Shown piece by piece: positions 12,534-24,097 of a stretch of DNA of 64,000 nucleotides. The number at the start of each line of letters is the position of its first letter. Position 1 is the stretch's first letter. The DNA is from Escarpia spicata (taxonomy: Eukaryota > Annelida > Polychaeta > Sabellida > Siboglinidae): NCBI GenBank assembly GCA_963995525.1, contig OZ023214.1, positions 33,983,254 through 34,047,253 on the forward strand, in the 5' to 3' direction. A program made the position numbers and the translations under genes. Below the pieces are notes generated by a model. It was not told where the DNA came from. It saw nothing but the letters and a program-made list of their open reading frames with translations, and did not search any database.

Positions 12534-12836
12534 CTGTACCACCTGTATTCATGTCGGCCTTTAAACGTGTCTCATTGACTGGGCCGTCGAACCATTTTAT
12601 GATTTTCCAAAATGATAATTCCCGTTAGTTAATGCTATCTTTCTCCCAGTTTTTGCATTCCGAACCTAGTGTAAATTACGAAGTGACGAATGATGGAATA
12701 ATGTATTTATAGTTGGAAATATTGCTAGTGATACAGTACAGTAGTCGTTATTATGTCGTATTCTACAGAATTCTTTATGGTGAATGTTGTACATGGTAAT
12801 ATTTCTGGCTCAAGATCGTAAATCCACAACCCTTGG

Positions 12837-12842
12837 AATAAA
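12837..12842 (+). promoter_or_regulatory. BOP1 poly(A) signal
   Basis: AATAAA lies about 300 bp after the BOP1 stop codon, a normal distance for a 3' UTR. A second AATAAA lies at 12884-12889. No other gene end is nearby on this strand. Confidence 0.6.
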
Positions 12843-12889
12843 TGTGTACCCTGGCTACTGTTCTGTTCTAGGGTAAATATATAAATAAA

Positions 12890-14380
12890 TATGACTCTAC
12901 TACATCAAGAAGTATACAAGTTGTATTACCAGGACATGTTTTTGTCAAGAAATGTCTTGCATGTATAATTAAAAAGCATAATAGAAGTTATTAATGTTTT
13001 TATTTTGTAGTCGCGCAACATAAATTATACATTTATGTTGTGCCACATGTGGGTTTAATCACGGTGAATGGGGGAGACTGGGCATATCACATCTGTTAAA
13101 ATAAAAAGTTAGGTTTATTTACGCGGGATGTACGCACCTATTGGACCGTTCCGGTGCGGTTACAAGCGTTGCTATTGATAGAAATCGGGCGTTGAAGATA
13201 TTGGTTAAATGTGATATCATTCGTCAGAGGGCGACACTGAGCTGTGAGTGATCGATGTCAATCTAGCTCCAGTTATCCCTGCCCCGATAGTGGCGTCACT
13301 AGTCGCACATAAGAACAGTTATATATAAACCTATCTTTCTAATATTACCTATTCTCCTTAGCATTTAGCCCTTCCACCCCATTCCGTGTTGACGACTTGA
13401 GAATACGTAATCCTTTGATTTTGTTGCGCCACCGAGACCGAGCTGGGGTTTCAGAATCGGACGTGTAACATTTAGATTGCAGGTTCAAATCCCACTCGCC
13501 CCAGCTCGGGCCAGGCAGCAGGAGTTGGAATCGGGGGGAGGGGGTGGTAAGCCTCCGTGGATTTGGAGGGGGTTGGCTACATGTTTAGCCCCTCAATATT
13601 TCGATAGGGGATGCCGTTGGAGGTATTTGTGAGCATTAGGACGGGTGCAGTTGGACGGTTTTGGTTAGTGTCAACCCACCCTCCATCCACCAATGTTATC
13701 CGTGCTCTAAGGATATCATTCGCTGCGTGTGAAATGCGGTGTTTCGTGCACGTTTGCATCGGACAAGTTAGTAGGTGTACCAAACCTACATAGGCGGATG
13801 AAGGGGGGTCGACATGACCGTGACCCACAGACCCTTGGAAATGTGCCCCCGTTCAGGTTACAATAAGCTGACTTTACGCCGACGTGGCGGCGAACAATTT
13901 TCAACAGCCCCCCCCCCCGTATTCCGATATCACAGACAAGCCTGCGGAGAAGCTGATGACACGGTCGTACAACGACGAAAAAATGTCACCCCCCTTCCAC
14001 GTCTTCCGATGTCACCAGTCGAGCCGAGACAACGGAGAAGGTGAAGTTACTGCGGCGCGACAGCAGCGACTAATGTTCTACACCATTGGTTTGGTTCAGT
14101 GGAGGTTTTTGTGCCCCCCCCCCCCCCCCACCCACCCACCCAGACTATCATGTCTGGATCCGCCCCTGACGTATTACTTCACACCAACGTAGTATGTCGT
14201 TTTATTGTGTCCACATAGTCCGCTAGTTTATACGTAATGTGCTGTGAAACTTAAAGAAAGATATTCGCTGGACACATTACACACTGAAACCAAGAACCAC
14301 TACAATGCCCGCCATTCGGAGCGTCCGGCATCAAACTCACGAGAGCAGTGGCAACGCGCGGCTGGCCGTATACTGGAAAC
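12890..14380. other. Intergenic region downstream of BOP1
   Basis: No gene is recognisable. It holds a short hairpin (13012-13042, ACATAAAT / ATTTATGT), the tRNA-like stem at 13438-13509, and poly-C tracts near 13908 and 14117. A G-rich stretch at 13570-13680 resembles segments near 31800 and 46740. Confidence 0.6.
13438..13509 (+). other. tRNA-like or SINE-head-like segment
   Basis: CCGAGCTGGGG (13438-13448) pairs perfectly with CCCCAGCTCGG (13499-13509). Between them is GGTTCAAATCCC, a good match to the pol III B box. A convincing A box, anticodon arm and T-stem are missing. It is not a functional tRNA gene; a degraded tRNA-derived element is the likely origin. Confidence 0.35.
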
Positions 14381-14389
14381 AATCGTGTT

Positions 14390-14493
14390 GTCACGGAAGT
14401 GACGTCACTATTACGTAGCGCCATTTCTATTCACTTCTACAGAGCACAGAAAATTGTTCTGGATTAACCCGGAATACAACTGCACGGGCAGCA
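14390..14493 (+). promoter_or_regulatory. Promoter-like segment (ETS/CRE and YY1-like sites)
   Basis: GGAAGTGACGTCAC is a composite of an ETS site and a full CRE, a combination common in housekeeping promoters. GCGCCATTT resembles a YY1 site. Both lie 70-100 bp upstream of the ATG at 14494, which opens a short reading frame ending in a consensus donor. Function is inferred from motif grouping only. Confidence 0.35.
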
Positions 14494-14820
14494 ATGGAAA
14501 AAATCAAAGTATTTAGAACGACAAATGCTACTACAAACGTTGTAAGTTTATGTTACTCAAGTTTTTTATCTACCACAGTATGCAATGGTAGAACCTGTGT
14601 AGGGCTTAGAGTCTAAGCCTAGGCTAAGGGCGTATACGCGTGTGTGGAATAAGCTGGTGCAAGTACTCAAATAACTCCACACACAAGCGTACTAGTACTA
14701 GGGCAGTTTCAATGGACTGCATTACATTTTGACCAGGCGTGGATCAAGCGGACGTTTTGCTTGAAAAGGGCTGTTGACACAGTAAAGCCTGTTCCCCAGG
14801 CATCGGAAGATGTCATTCTG
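14494..14820 (+). CDS. Candidate two-exon start of an unrecognised gene
   Basis: Exon 14494-14541 runs from ATG through 16 codons (MEKIKVFRTTNATTNV) to a perfect GTAAGT donor. A second open stretch, 14737-14820, follows an AG acceptor and encodes 28 codons (starting AWIKRTFCLKRAV). It ends at a GTAGGG donor, with both junctions in phase 0. I do not recognise the product. The promoter-like segment upstream supports a transcription start here. Against it, no third exon was found; the 17-bp minisatellite starts 46 bp later and a LINE follows. If the second donor is skipped, the frame stops 11 codons later. The alternative is chance. Confidence 0.3.
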
Positions 14821-14865
14821 GTAGGGACATACTTTTTGACATCAACCATGTAAGATCATCATATA

Positions 14866-15948
14866 GGTGGGGTGGTCATCCAGGTGGAGTGATCACCAGG
14901 TGGAGTGGTTGTCCAGGTGGGGTGGTCATCCAGGTGCAGTGGTCATCCAGGTGAGGTGGACATCCAGGTGCAGTGGTTGTCAAGGTGGGTGGTCATTCAG
15001 GTGGGGTGGTCATCCAGGTGCAGTGGTTGTCAAGGTGGGGTGGTCATCCAGGTGCAGTGGTCATTCAGGTGGGGTGGTCATCCAGGTGGAGTGGTCATCA
15101 GGTGGGGTGGTCATCCAGGTGCAGTGGTTGTCCAGGTGGGGTGGTCATCCAGGTGAGGTGGTCATCCAGGTGCAGTGGTTGTCAAGGTGGGTGGTCATCC
15201 AGGTGCAGTGGTCATTCAGGTGGGTGGTCATCCAGGTGCAGTGGTTGTCAAGGTGGGGTGGTCATCCAGGTGCAGTGGTCATTCAGGTGGGGTGGTCATC
15301 CAGGTGGAGTGGTCATCAGGTGGGGGTGGTCATCCAGGTGCAGTGGTTGTCCAGGTGGGGTGGTCATCCAGGTGCAGTGGTTGTCCAGGTGGGATGGTCA
15401 TCCAGGTGCAGTGGTCATCCAGGTGGGGTGGTCATCCAGGTGCAGTGGTCATCCAGGTGCAGTGGTCATTCAGGTGGGGTGGTCATCCAGGTGCAGTGGT
15501 CATTCAGGTGGGGTGGTCATCCAGGTGCAGTGGTCACCAGGTGGGGTGGTCATCCAGGTGGGGTGGTCATCCAGGTGCAGTGGTCATCCAGGTGGGGTGG
15601 TCATCCAGGTGCAGTGGTTGTCAAGGTGGGGTGGTCATCCAGGTGCAGTGGTCATCCAGGTGGGGTGGTCATCCAGGTGGGGTGGTCATCCAGGTGCAGT
15701 GGTCATCCAGGTGGGGTGGTCATCCAGGTGCAGTGGTTGTCAAGGTGGGGTGGTCATCCAGGTGCAGTGGTCATCCAGGTGGGGTGGTCATCCAGGTGCA
15801 GTGGTTGTCAAGGTGGGGTGGTCATCCAGGTGCAGTGGTCATCCAGGTGGGGTGGTCATCCAGGTGCAGTGGTTGTCAAGGTGGGGTGGTCATCCAGGTG
15901 CAGTGGTCATTCAGGTGGGGTGGTCATCCAGGTGGGGTGATAGTCCAG
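14866..15948 (+). repeat. 17-bp minisatellite, about 63 copies
   Basis: Units are 17 bp, of types GTGGGGTGGTCATCCAG, GTGCAGTGGTCATCCAG and GTGCAGTGGTTGTCAAG, with occasional 1-3 bp indels. The variants alternate in higher-order runs. Because 17 is not a multiple of three and no frame of the unit has a stop, all three forward frames stay open for about 0.8-1.1 kb. They give repetitive Trp/Gly/Val/Ser-rich pseudo-peptides. The reverse strand is not open. The array is a non-coding VNTR, not a gene. Confidence 0.9.
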
Positions 15949-16240
15949 AAAACATTCAGTGTGCGTGTGTCTTGCGTATGGCTCAAGTGGAGCGGACCTA
16001 GCTAGTTCCCCTGGCGCGGCTGTGACTGGCCCAACGGAGCAACAAGACCTGGATCAACTGGAACCGTTCTACGAGGACCAACTGGCTCATACCGAATTAG
16101 TCGGTCGGCACGGCAACAAGATTGATAACAATAGCAGCACATGGGTCGAGTGGACTGCGACGGTGTTATGATGTTCCCAGGGGAAGAGCGCGCCCGTTAC
16201 AAAGGTGTGGGAATCGGAGCGTAGGTCACAGAATAAGGCG
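15949..16240 (+). other. Short unassigned segment between minisatellite and LINE
   Basis: An open stretch ends at 16171 and reads acidic and coding-like in its last 50 codons (GPTEQQDLDQLEPFYEDQL). No family is recognised. It could be the ORF1 end or 5' region of the LINE that follows. Confidence 0.3.
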
Positions 16241-19128
16241 TATGGATACGTCTAAGATGACTAATTATAATTTTATTTACAAGAATAGACAATTTAAATC
16301 TAAAGGTAGTGTCGCTATGTATGTACGTGATAATATTCAGTATAATCACCGTGAAGACCTTGACATCTTTGTGGAGGGGGAATTTGAATCGGTATTTATT
16401 GAATGCAGCATTAATGGTCAAACCTCAGTCGTTGGTGAAACATACCGGATCCCTAATTCAAATGTGTCTTCATCTATCCAAAGATATGAGACAATACTAA
16501 ATAAGATTCACCACTCAAACCATCAGATCATAATTGGCACTGATCAAAATGTTGACTACCTAAAAATGGACTCATATAAACCTTCATCCGACTTACTATA
16601 CTTACACCTAGCTGCAAACACCATTCCAACAATTACCAAACCAACGCGTATCACCCATACATCCGCTACCCTTATTGATAACATATGTACGACATACAAC
16701 TCCATTTGTTCATTCTGGCATATTATATAGTTATATATCTGATCACCTACCTATATTCTGTTTAATTCGCAAGCAGAAGCCTTGTAAAAAATCAAATGAG
16801 CCGTTAATATTCAAACATAGACCTATGTCTGACAAATCCATTGGTCATATAATATATACACTACGCGAAATTGATTGGACGTATTTTCACCAGTTAGATA
16901 CACATAATGCGTTTTTTGGAATTCACAAACAAATTGAACTATGTTATTCAAACATTCGCGCCGGAGAAAATTGCTAAAGTTTATCTCAAATGCGTAATAC
17001 GGAATGAGTGGATGATTAAAGGTCTATTAAAATCGTCAGTAACATCAAACAAACTCTGTAGGAAATGTATCGGCAAATCTAAGACACATTTTACTTATAT
17101 CCGTTATATACATTATAGAAATATGTATAATAAACTGAAACAAATTGCCAAAACAACATACTATGCGAATGAGTTTAAAACATTTAAGAACGACTCTTAA
17201 AAAAAATTTAAATTACTTAGAGTCCGACCGATGTAAATGAAATCAGGCAAATTATAATGTCTCTCCAACCTAAGACCAGTTCTGGATATGACAATTTTAG
17301 TCCCCGTCTCATGAAATTATTTGGTGAGCAAATAGCCTTACCAATAACTATTTTAATAAACAAATCAATAGGAGAGGGAAAAGTGCCTGACGAAATAAAA
17401 TAGCAAAAAGTATACGTTTTTAAGTCTAAAGCTACTGATGACTTTTCTATAGACCAATATCTTTGTTACCTTCAATTTCTAAAATACTGGTAAAAGTTGT
17501 ACATAGAAGAACTTATGATTTTATACAGAAAAACAATAACCAATATGGTTTTCGTCAGAAACATTCAACAACCAGTGCTATTACCGTTTTTACTAATGAC
17601 GTTATTAATGCACTAGAAAAAAGGACTCGGTCCTTGCTGTTTTTCTGGATCTAAGTAAAGCATTCGATGCTATCAACCACCAAATCCTATTACACAAACT
17701 TGAATATTACGGTATAAGGGGTACTCCACTCAAATGGTTTAAGAGTTACCTTTCAAACAGGAAACAGTATGTTAAGTACAGTTCTAGTGACTCACTTCAG
17801 CAGGATGTCACGCTCGGTGTCCCACAGGGGTCTATCCTCGGTCCGCTTTTGTTTATATTATATATTAATGACCTTCCATTCTGTGGAAATATGTGTAAAA
17901 CAATAGTGTTTGCTGATGACACTACTATATACACAACTGGAAAACAAATTAATGAAATATATAAAGATATGAATAACGAACTTGAAATATTAGCTGACTG
18001 GTTTCGTGCCAATAAACTATCTTTAAACATTTATAAAACAAAATGCATGTTATTTTCTAGAACTCGTCCTGCTCAGAACGAAGAATTATTATTAGCGATA
18101 GCTAATAACATAATTCAGCAAACAAAATGTATAACATTTCTAGGCCTTCATATAGACGACAGACTTGATTGGCATGAATATATAAATGCTTGCAAAAACA
18201 AGCTAACTAGTGCTTTATACATAATTAATAAAGTTAACCGCTACCTTCCAGTAGCTGCACTTAAAACAATTTATTACACTTTAGTTTACCCCTACTTGAC
18301 ATCATTTTGTGGGGATCCACATACAAAACACATATCGAAAAAATATTCATTATAAAAAAATAATTCGTTCCATTCTTAAAACAAACTATTGGGAACATTC
18401 ACATCCCCTCTTTACATGTTTAAATCTAATAAAATTGAATGATATTTATGAAATTGAAGTTGGAAAATTCATGTATAATTATGTTCACGGTAGTCTGCCA
18501 CATTCATTATCGGATATTTTTACATTTACCTATGACATTCACTTTTACAAAACAAGACAAACCTGTAATATACGTCCTATTATCAGTTCTACTCAAATAT
18601 CTTCGAACAGTTTGCTATGTAAAGGTCCGATAATCTGGAATACAATTCCAACTGTTATACAAAATAAACCCAATTTAAATAGTTTTATATTATTATTAAA
18701 GGCAAATGGTGTAAGGGGGTATGGTGTTCTAGTTTAATTTCATTCCACCCTGAAACGTCTGACATATGTGTTTGATATAATGTTATTGTACTTAGGTGTT
18801 ATACCATTGCTGAAGCTTGGCATAACCACATTATTTTTTTCTCGCAAGACTACTTATGTGAACATTCATCATCTAATATTAATGTTAATATACTTACATA
18901 TATGTTCTATTGATTATAGCAACGTAACCAACACACTACACGTGAAATCATTGTTAATAATAGTTATTTTGGGGATGACGGCGACTTGTTTACGTAATCA
19001 TTATCATCTTATATTGTAATAATTAAAACAAACTGGTTACAGCCTTAATTGGCTCCGCTGTCAACCTGGAATTGTATATAGTTGTATGTATGATTTATAC
19101 AATTCCAACTAAAACCTACTACTACTAG
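16240..19128 (+). mobile_element. Decayed non-LTR retrotransposon (CR1/Jockey supergroup)
   Basis: The endonuclease begins already truncated (SKGSVAMYVRDNI about 16300). It continues through FVEGEFESVFIEC, IIIGTDQNVDY about 16530 and SDHLPIF about 16738. Then come linker pieces and a reverse transcriptase with YRPISLLPSISKILVKVV about 17440-17500, FLDLSKAFDAINHQILLHKL about 17642-17700, GVPQGSILGPLLF 17814-17853 and FADDTTIY about 17907-17930. The C-terminal region follows to the stop at 18735. Frameshifts or stops occur near 16710, 16970, 17200, 17403, 17640 and 18340, so it is inactive. The 3' end is a short (CTA)n tail at about 19115-19128. Asp in the 'GTDQN' position replaces the usual GDFN motif. 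Confidence 0.85.
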
Positions 19129-19129
19129 A

Positions 19130-20580
19130 AGGAATACCAGAGCGGCTCGCATCCTACGTTGACTGACGTGGTTGCCACTGTCCAATATACACGTCAACAC
19201 AACTCAACACAGAGAATACACAGCCAGAATGCATTTCTTACGTTTAACAGATCTGCCAGAAAATCAGAATAAAAAAAATGATGATCAACTGAGATAATAG
19301 ACATCGTCCAGTTTGTTCTGACAACGCATCTGAAAGGCTATGCCAGATATACCCGAACACACCTGCGCGTGCATAGCCCATTACCAGCTGGAATAGTCAC
19401 AAAACGTTTGATCAACATATGTAGCTAACTATACCTTTTATTTTGTATGATAATTGGTAAATGTCACTAGTACATATATACAAATTATAAAGGCCAAATT
19501 ATACCCTTCGCGTACAAATATTTCACCAGCTACAACGCATTATGCCTTTAGGGTTCAGACACGCCCCGTCTTCAGAAAACGTATGTATTATGCTCTTTGT
19601 ATACAAAATACCAAATGAAACAACTGAATTACATGTGCAGTAACAGCATATGTTTATGAGAATCTCATTAAAATGAACTTATAGATACCCAAGAACCCTT
19701 TTTACTGGCCGATACCAGAGGTTATGATTAGCATCCTGCTCCTTCAAACGCGTTAATCAACTTTCCACTTAAGTGTTATGGAAAATCTGTAGAGAAAGTG
19801 CACTACCTGACATTAATAAAAACACAGCTACATTGACCTATATATTATATATAAATCAAACAACGATTACGACGGCGACTCCAATAACAACAACATTAAC
19901 AACATAATTAGTAAATATGAATTATCAAAATAGTTCATCTTTACATAACATCTGCAGCTTGGAGAGGAAAGCTTGATTATTATTTAACGGCAACAGTATT
20001 TGCTATCCTGAGACTATCTCTGTACGATGATAATGCTGCTTTTATTAATAGTAACAATTCTACTGTTAATAATAATAGCATTTCAATCGATAACTGGTGA
20101 GTCAATATTGTCACCCTAACCGAAAGATCAGGCCTATCCAATTATTGCGAAATGTCACATCAACAAATAGTGTATAGATTATATTAATGTGATCTGAGTT
20201 ATGAACCGTGTTACGTGACCATACGAAATGCCGTTATGATCAGTTGACAATCTGTGGCATAGTCCAATCCTTAAAATCACAACGGTCGTCCACCGTCATA
20301 TGAGTAGATAACACGCAGTTCCCATAACACGCTGGTGTGTGAACACTGCAACACCGCACATTATCTATCTCCCATCTTATTGAATCGTAACTACACATGG
20401 TCATTAATTGGCGTTTTTGTGGTTTGTTCAACACAAAAGGCTTCCACAACCGGACATGAAACTAATCTGTGTTGAAAGACGTACGCGTCTCTCGTTGTAT
20501 GGTTTTTGCACGTTCCACACGCATAGGCAGGAATTCGTTTCACTAACGAATTTGATTTACAGGCCCAAGCATTGTATACA
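19130..20580. other. AT-rich intergenic DNA
   Basis: No reading frame or repeat in this stretch could be assigned. Confidence 0.5.
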
Positions 20581-20581
20581 T

Positions 20582-20587
<6 letters not shown>

Positions 20588-20636
<49 letters not shown>

Positions 20637-20637
20637 T
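20588..20637. repeat. TA/CA microsatellite
   Basis: An uninterrupted TA run is followed by CACACACA. Confidence 0.9.
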
Positions 20638-20639
20638 TT

Positions 20640-20880
20640 CCAACAACACCCCCTCACCCCCGTCGTCCGATGTCATGGTCCGAGACAGCGGGGGTCGAAT
20701 GGTGTGTTTGGAAAGTTTTGTGTTGGCGGTTTGTGGGTGCGCTTTTGAATTGAACCTCAAGGGCGTGCAGTTGAGATGGTGAACTCAACAAATTGGAACG
20801 TTACCGTGAACAATTTCCAACAACATCCCCTCACCCCCCGTCGTCCGATGTCGACAGCGGAGGTCGAATGGTGCTGAAAC
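20640..20880 (+). repeat. Direct duplication of a ~60-bp segment
   Basis: 20641-20703 and 20818-20874 share CCAACAACA.CCCCTCACCCC, GTCGTCCGATGTC and GACAGCG.GGTCGAATGGTG, about 177 bp apart. Related CC..TTCCGATGTCAC motifs occur near 13920 and 14000. Confidence 0.55.
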
Positions 20881-20949
20881 TCCGGCTCAGCCCCCTGTAT
20901 TAATTCCGTTCCGGCGCCAGTGTGATGTACACGATCCCTGTCCAACACG

Positions 20950-21350
20950 TCTCACAATCAATATAACATTTGTTAAAGTTCCACAATTCACCAACATCAT
21001 AAGAACTTGAGCTTTATGGTTATGTACACACATTTTACGTCCTTTTTTAAGAAAACAAATCAGTACGTGCAATAACAGTGCAAAAGGCGCGTCTCTCAGC
21101 ACTAGTTGACCTCGCGTCCGGTTCGACTCAGATTGTACAATCTATGATTGGTACATAAGACAATCGTCATGCTTGAGGCAAATGACCACACAGGTACGAA
21201 ACATACCAGTAAACGACTTTTGTGTGATTAACGCTTTGTACGATCGTAGATTGTTAGTCTGCGGTGTTCCAGAATGTCGATTGTGTAGGTCTATTTAATC
21301 TACTTAGTGGACGGATAAAAGGTGTGAATACAGTCACGCGTATTTTTATG
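20950..21350. other. Intergenic DNA
   Basis: No supported feature was seen here. Confidence 0.4.
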
Positions 21351-21613
21351 CTGGCCGGACACTGCTAAACTTCTGTTGCGAGTCGTCTGTTTGATCGACT
21401 AAAAGCTGATCAGTTGTGCAATGGCCCGCATCTCAGCAAAACTCGAGTGGCGTGGTGATTAGACCGGTACAACAGTTGTTGAACCGATTCATCATTCGAC
21501 AATTTAACTGCAGCAACAAAAGTTGCGTAATGTACGACGGTGTCAGACGAGACGTCGTTGCTTGTTGATCAAACAGACGACACGAAACAAAAGATTAGCA
21601 GTGTACGCCCAGC
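21351..21613. repeat. Inverted repeat, ~50-bp arms (MITE-like)
   Basis: The left arm 21351-21399 (ACACTGCTAAACTTCTGTTG, then GTCGTCTGTTTGATCGAC) matches the reverse complement of 21563-21613. The ~160-bp spacer has no coding content. Termini and target duplication could not be fixed. Confidence 0.5.
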
Positions 21614-21784
21614 ACACAACATACAACTTAGGTTGAGCTCTAGACGTGTTGTCTGACTATGTGAACTTAAAGATACTATTCAAGTTTGCAGACACTTTGG
21701 GTTAGCTGTTACTCATTTATACAGCTGAGTGAATAATATATCCATATGGAAAAGTCTCTTCCGTGTGTTCTTGCCTTGGCCGAG

Positions 21785-21948
21785 CAATGCTGCTGCTGTT
21801 GCTTCTGTTGCTGCTGTTGCTGCTGTTGCTGCTGTTGCTGTTGTTGTTGCTGTTGTTGCTGTTGATTTTGTTGCTGCTGTTGATTTTGTTGTTGCTTTTG
21901 CTGTTGTTGCTGCTGTTGTTGCTGCTGTTGTTGCTGTTGTTGTTGTTA
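21785..21948 (+). repeat. TGY trinucleotide repeat
   Basis: A mix of TGC, TGT and a few variants runs for about 165 bp. It gives long poly-Leu, poly-Ala/Val and, on the other strand, Asn/Ser frames. These are artefacts of the repeat; no flanking exon or domain supports a protein. Confidence 0.85.
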
Positions 21949-22451
21949 ATGGTGATGACGGTGAATGCCATGGATGCTGTTCCAGAATATAGTGTGTTTA
22001 CCTGTGGACAAGGAAACTCAAGTTTGTTCAGCTTGAAAGATAAATATTACGCCCGACTGTGTGTGAAGGACGAACGTGAAGTCTTAGCACATTTCTGTAA
22101 TTAGGGAAAGTTTGAGCCGAATGAACGTTCACCTGTTTTCACACCTGTGTTATCAGAACGTTCTTAATTATTACTAATCGCCACAATGGAGCAATTCGGT
22201 ACACTGGCTTAATTAGAAGGTGGAAACTGCGACGTCATCATATATCATGGTGTAGCCGTTTTTGAAGACCGTTTTGCGGATATATTCCAAACAATCGCAC
22301 ATCACAATTTTAACTCACCGAATAGGACACAGTAGGTTGTCTGACTGCAAACACTTCTCTATATTACTGAGCCAAGTTCTGAATGTTTCGTGTGCAGTAT
22401 ATAATTATTGTATGTTCCTCTGATTTAGCCAAACTTATCACGATTTAATAA

Positions 22452-22745
22452 GATTATCATTCAGAGCAAAGATGGCATGTAGACAAGGAACCCTTTTACT
22501 TACTGAGATTCCACCAACGTATTGTATATGTGTAGCCCGCCCTTCTGAGACATTTGTCGATTTTGTTTTTAAGCATATTTATGCAATAACCAACACAAGC
22601 CCATTGTAGTTTGAGAATTGAAATTGGCCAAAGGATGACGTTTTTATTGGAAAGTGGATTGCTTCTAATGCAGCCACTTTTGGGCATAAAGATAGTAGGA
22701 ATGTGATGTATAACATGCAAACCAGATGGGAAACTGAACCCTTGT
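22452..22745 (+). repeat. Dispersed repeat family B, longest copy
   Basis: It has the head (AAGATTATCATTCAGAGCAA, AGACAAGGAACCCTTT), the CCCTTCTGAGACATTTGTCG block, and the downstream half shared with 8786-8998. It therefore joins the two halves seen separately elsewhere. There is no protein-coding capacity. Confidence 0.6.
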
Positions 22746-22759
22746 ACAGCCCCATTAAA

Positions 22760-23690
22760 GTTTCTCAGGCACACATTCCTACAACATGACGACAATATAC
22801 AGACATACATTATTTGTCGCTATAGAAGTATAAAACCACTATGAATATAAACCTAAGCAAACAATACAAACATTCCACCACCAATAGACACATGCAATTA
22901 CAAAAAGGTGGGGCCATTCCGCCACAAGGTCACCAAGAGGAACCTGTGACCACCCCACCGTATGAAACACATCCAGCTGGTTGGGCCACGTTCTGTCCGG
23001 TCTGGCTATTGCTCTCTCCATAATCTATTATTTTATGTTTACACACGTAGTGCCATCGATTGGCAGTTTATTTGTAGCATCAGTAAACGCTTTAGCGTTC
23101 ATCTAGCCATGCCGTTGATACATTTCAGTATCACCATCTTACAATGGGTCCAGAACGTTTTCAAGGTGTTGTCGGTGAACACCGCTGAACGAGCACAAAA
23201 TCGGACAGCAGAATCAACCAATTTATTAGGATACTATAATATTATGTATTGACATATTCTGCTTAAAACGACCTTGTCTGTTCCGTGAGCCAAAATAACC
23301 CACTAAAGCCAGGGGTGGTTATAGTGCAAACAAACATTCGAGGAAAACATACTTTGTCCCACTTCCGGACTTCATGAAGAGCAATTTCATGGAAATTGCA
23401 GTTAGGTCCGTCTGTTTCACCACTAGGTGAAGATCTGTGCCGCCTTTGGTTAAGTTCATATCGACGCCTTCAAAGTACACTATTCTTCTACAGAACATAG
23501 CATGCATTAATCAGCATGTCCAGGCCCATTATATTATATCAGATTGTCTTTTTTCCTTGTTATCATTACCGGAAGTACGAAATAAATAAGAGCATACACA
23601 GAATCAAACTCGTACGATCTTCCTTTGCAACTGTGTAATCGATTGGCAAGAGATATCCTCTTTCTACGTCGACAAACCAATGCACATCGC
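22760..23690. other. Intergenic DNA
   Basis: Only short chance frames are present; nothing is assigned. Confidence 0.4.
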
Positions 23691-23714
23691 TGATTTGATG
23701 ATGCTGCAAGCGGA

Positions 23715-23876
23715 TTTAATCATTGTTCTTTTTATTACTTATTTATGTTGTGCGTATTTATTGAAACATTGTATATTGTATCACTTGTTACAAGTTAACT
23801 GTTTGCAAGCAGGGGTCGCCAAGCAAATACCGCGACCGGAATTTGAGTCGCAAGTCAAACAGTTCAAGAACCCCTG
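23715..23876 (+). mobile_element. hAT-like MITE fragment (right end)
   Basis: TTGTTACAAGTTAACTGTTTG, then GGTCGCCAAG and the terminus CAAGAACCCCTG, parallel the right half of the complete element at 52069-52589. The left end was not found. Confidence 0.4.
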
Positions 23877-24097
23877 TAGCAGTCTAACATACGCACCAAC
23901 ACACACATATATATATATATACATATGTCTATATAGTTTTTACAATGGTTGTAAAAGAAAAGGTTATCAAAACGAGCGTTTTCCGTGATAATAATGACCG
24001 CTTGCTACAACATTAAGAAATCAAATAACATATTCATCATTCTAATCTAATTCTCGACATCCTGGTTTTTGGACAGAATAGTTGCCAATTAAAGGTG

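Noticed and set aside
14867..16001. Open frames of 357, 342 and 276 codons
   Set aside because: All are products of a 17-bp minisatellite without stops; three frames cannot all be coding and none has a domain.
21717..22104. Poly-Leu, poly-Ala/Val and poly-Asn/Ser frames
   Set aside because: They come from the TGY trinucleotide repeat and are open on both strands for that reason alone.
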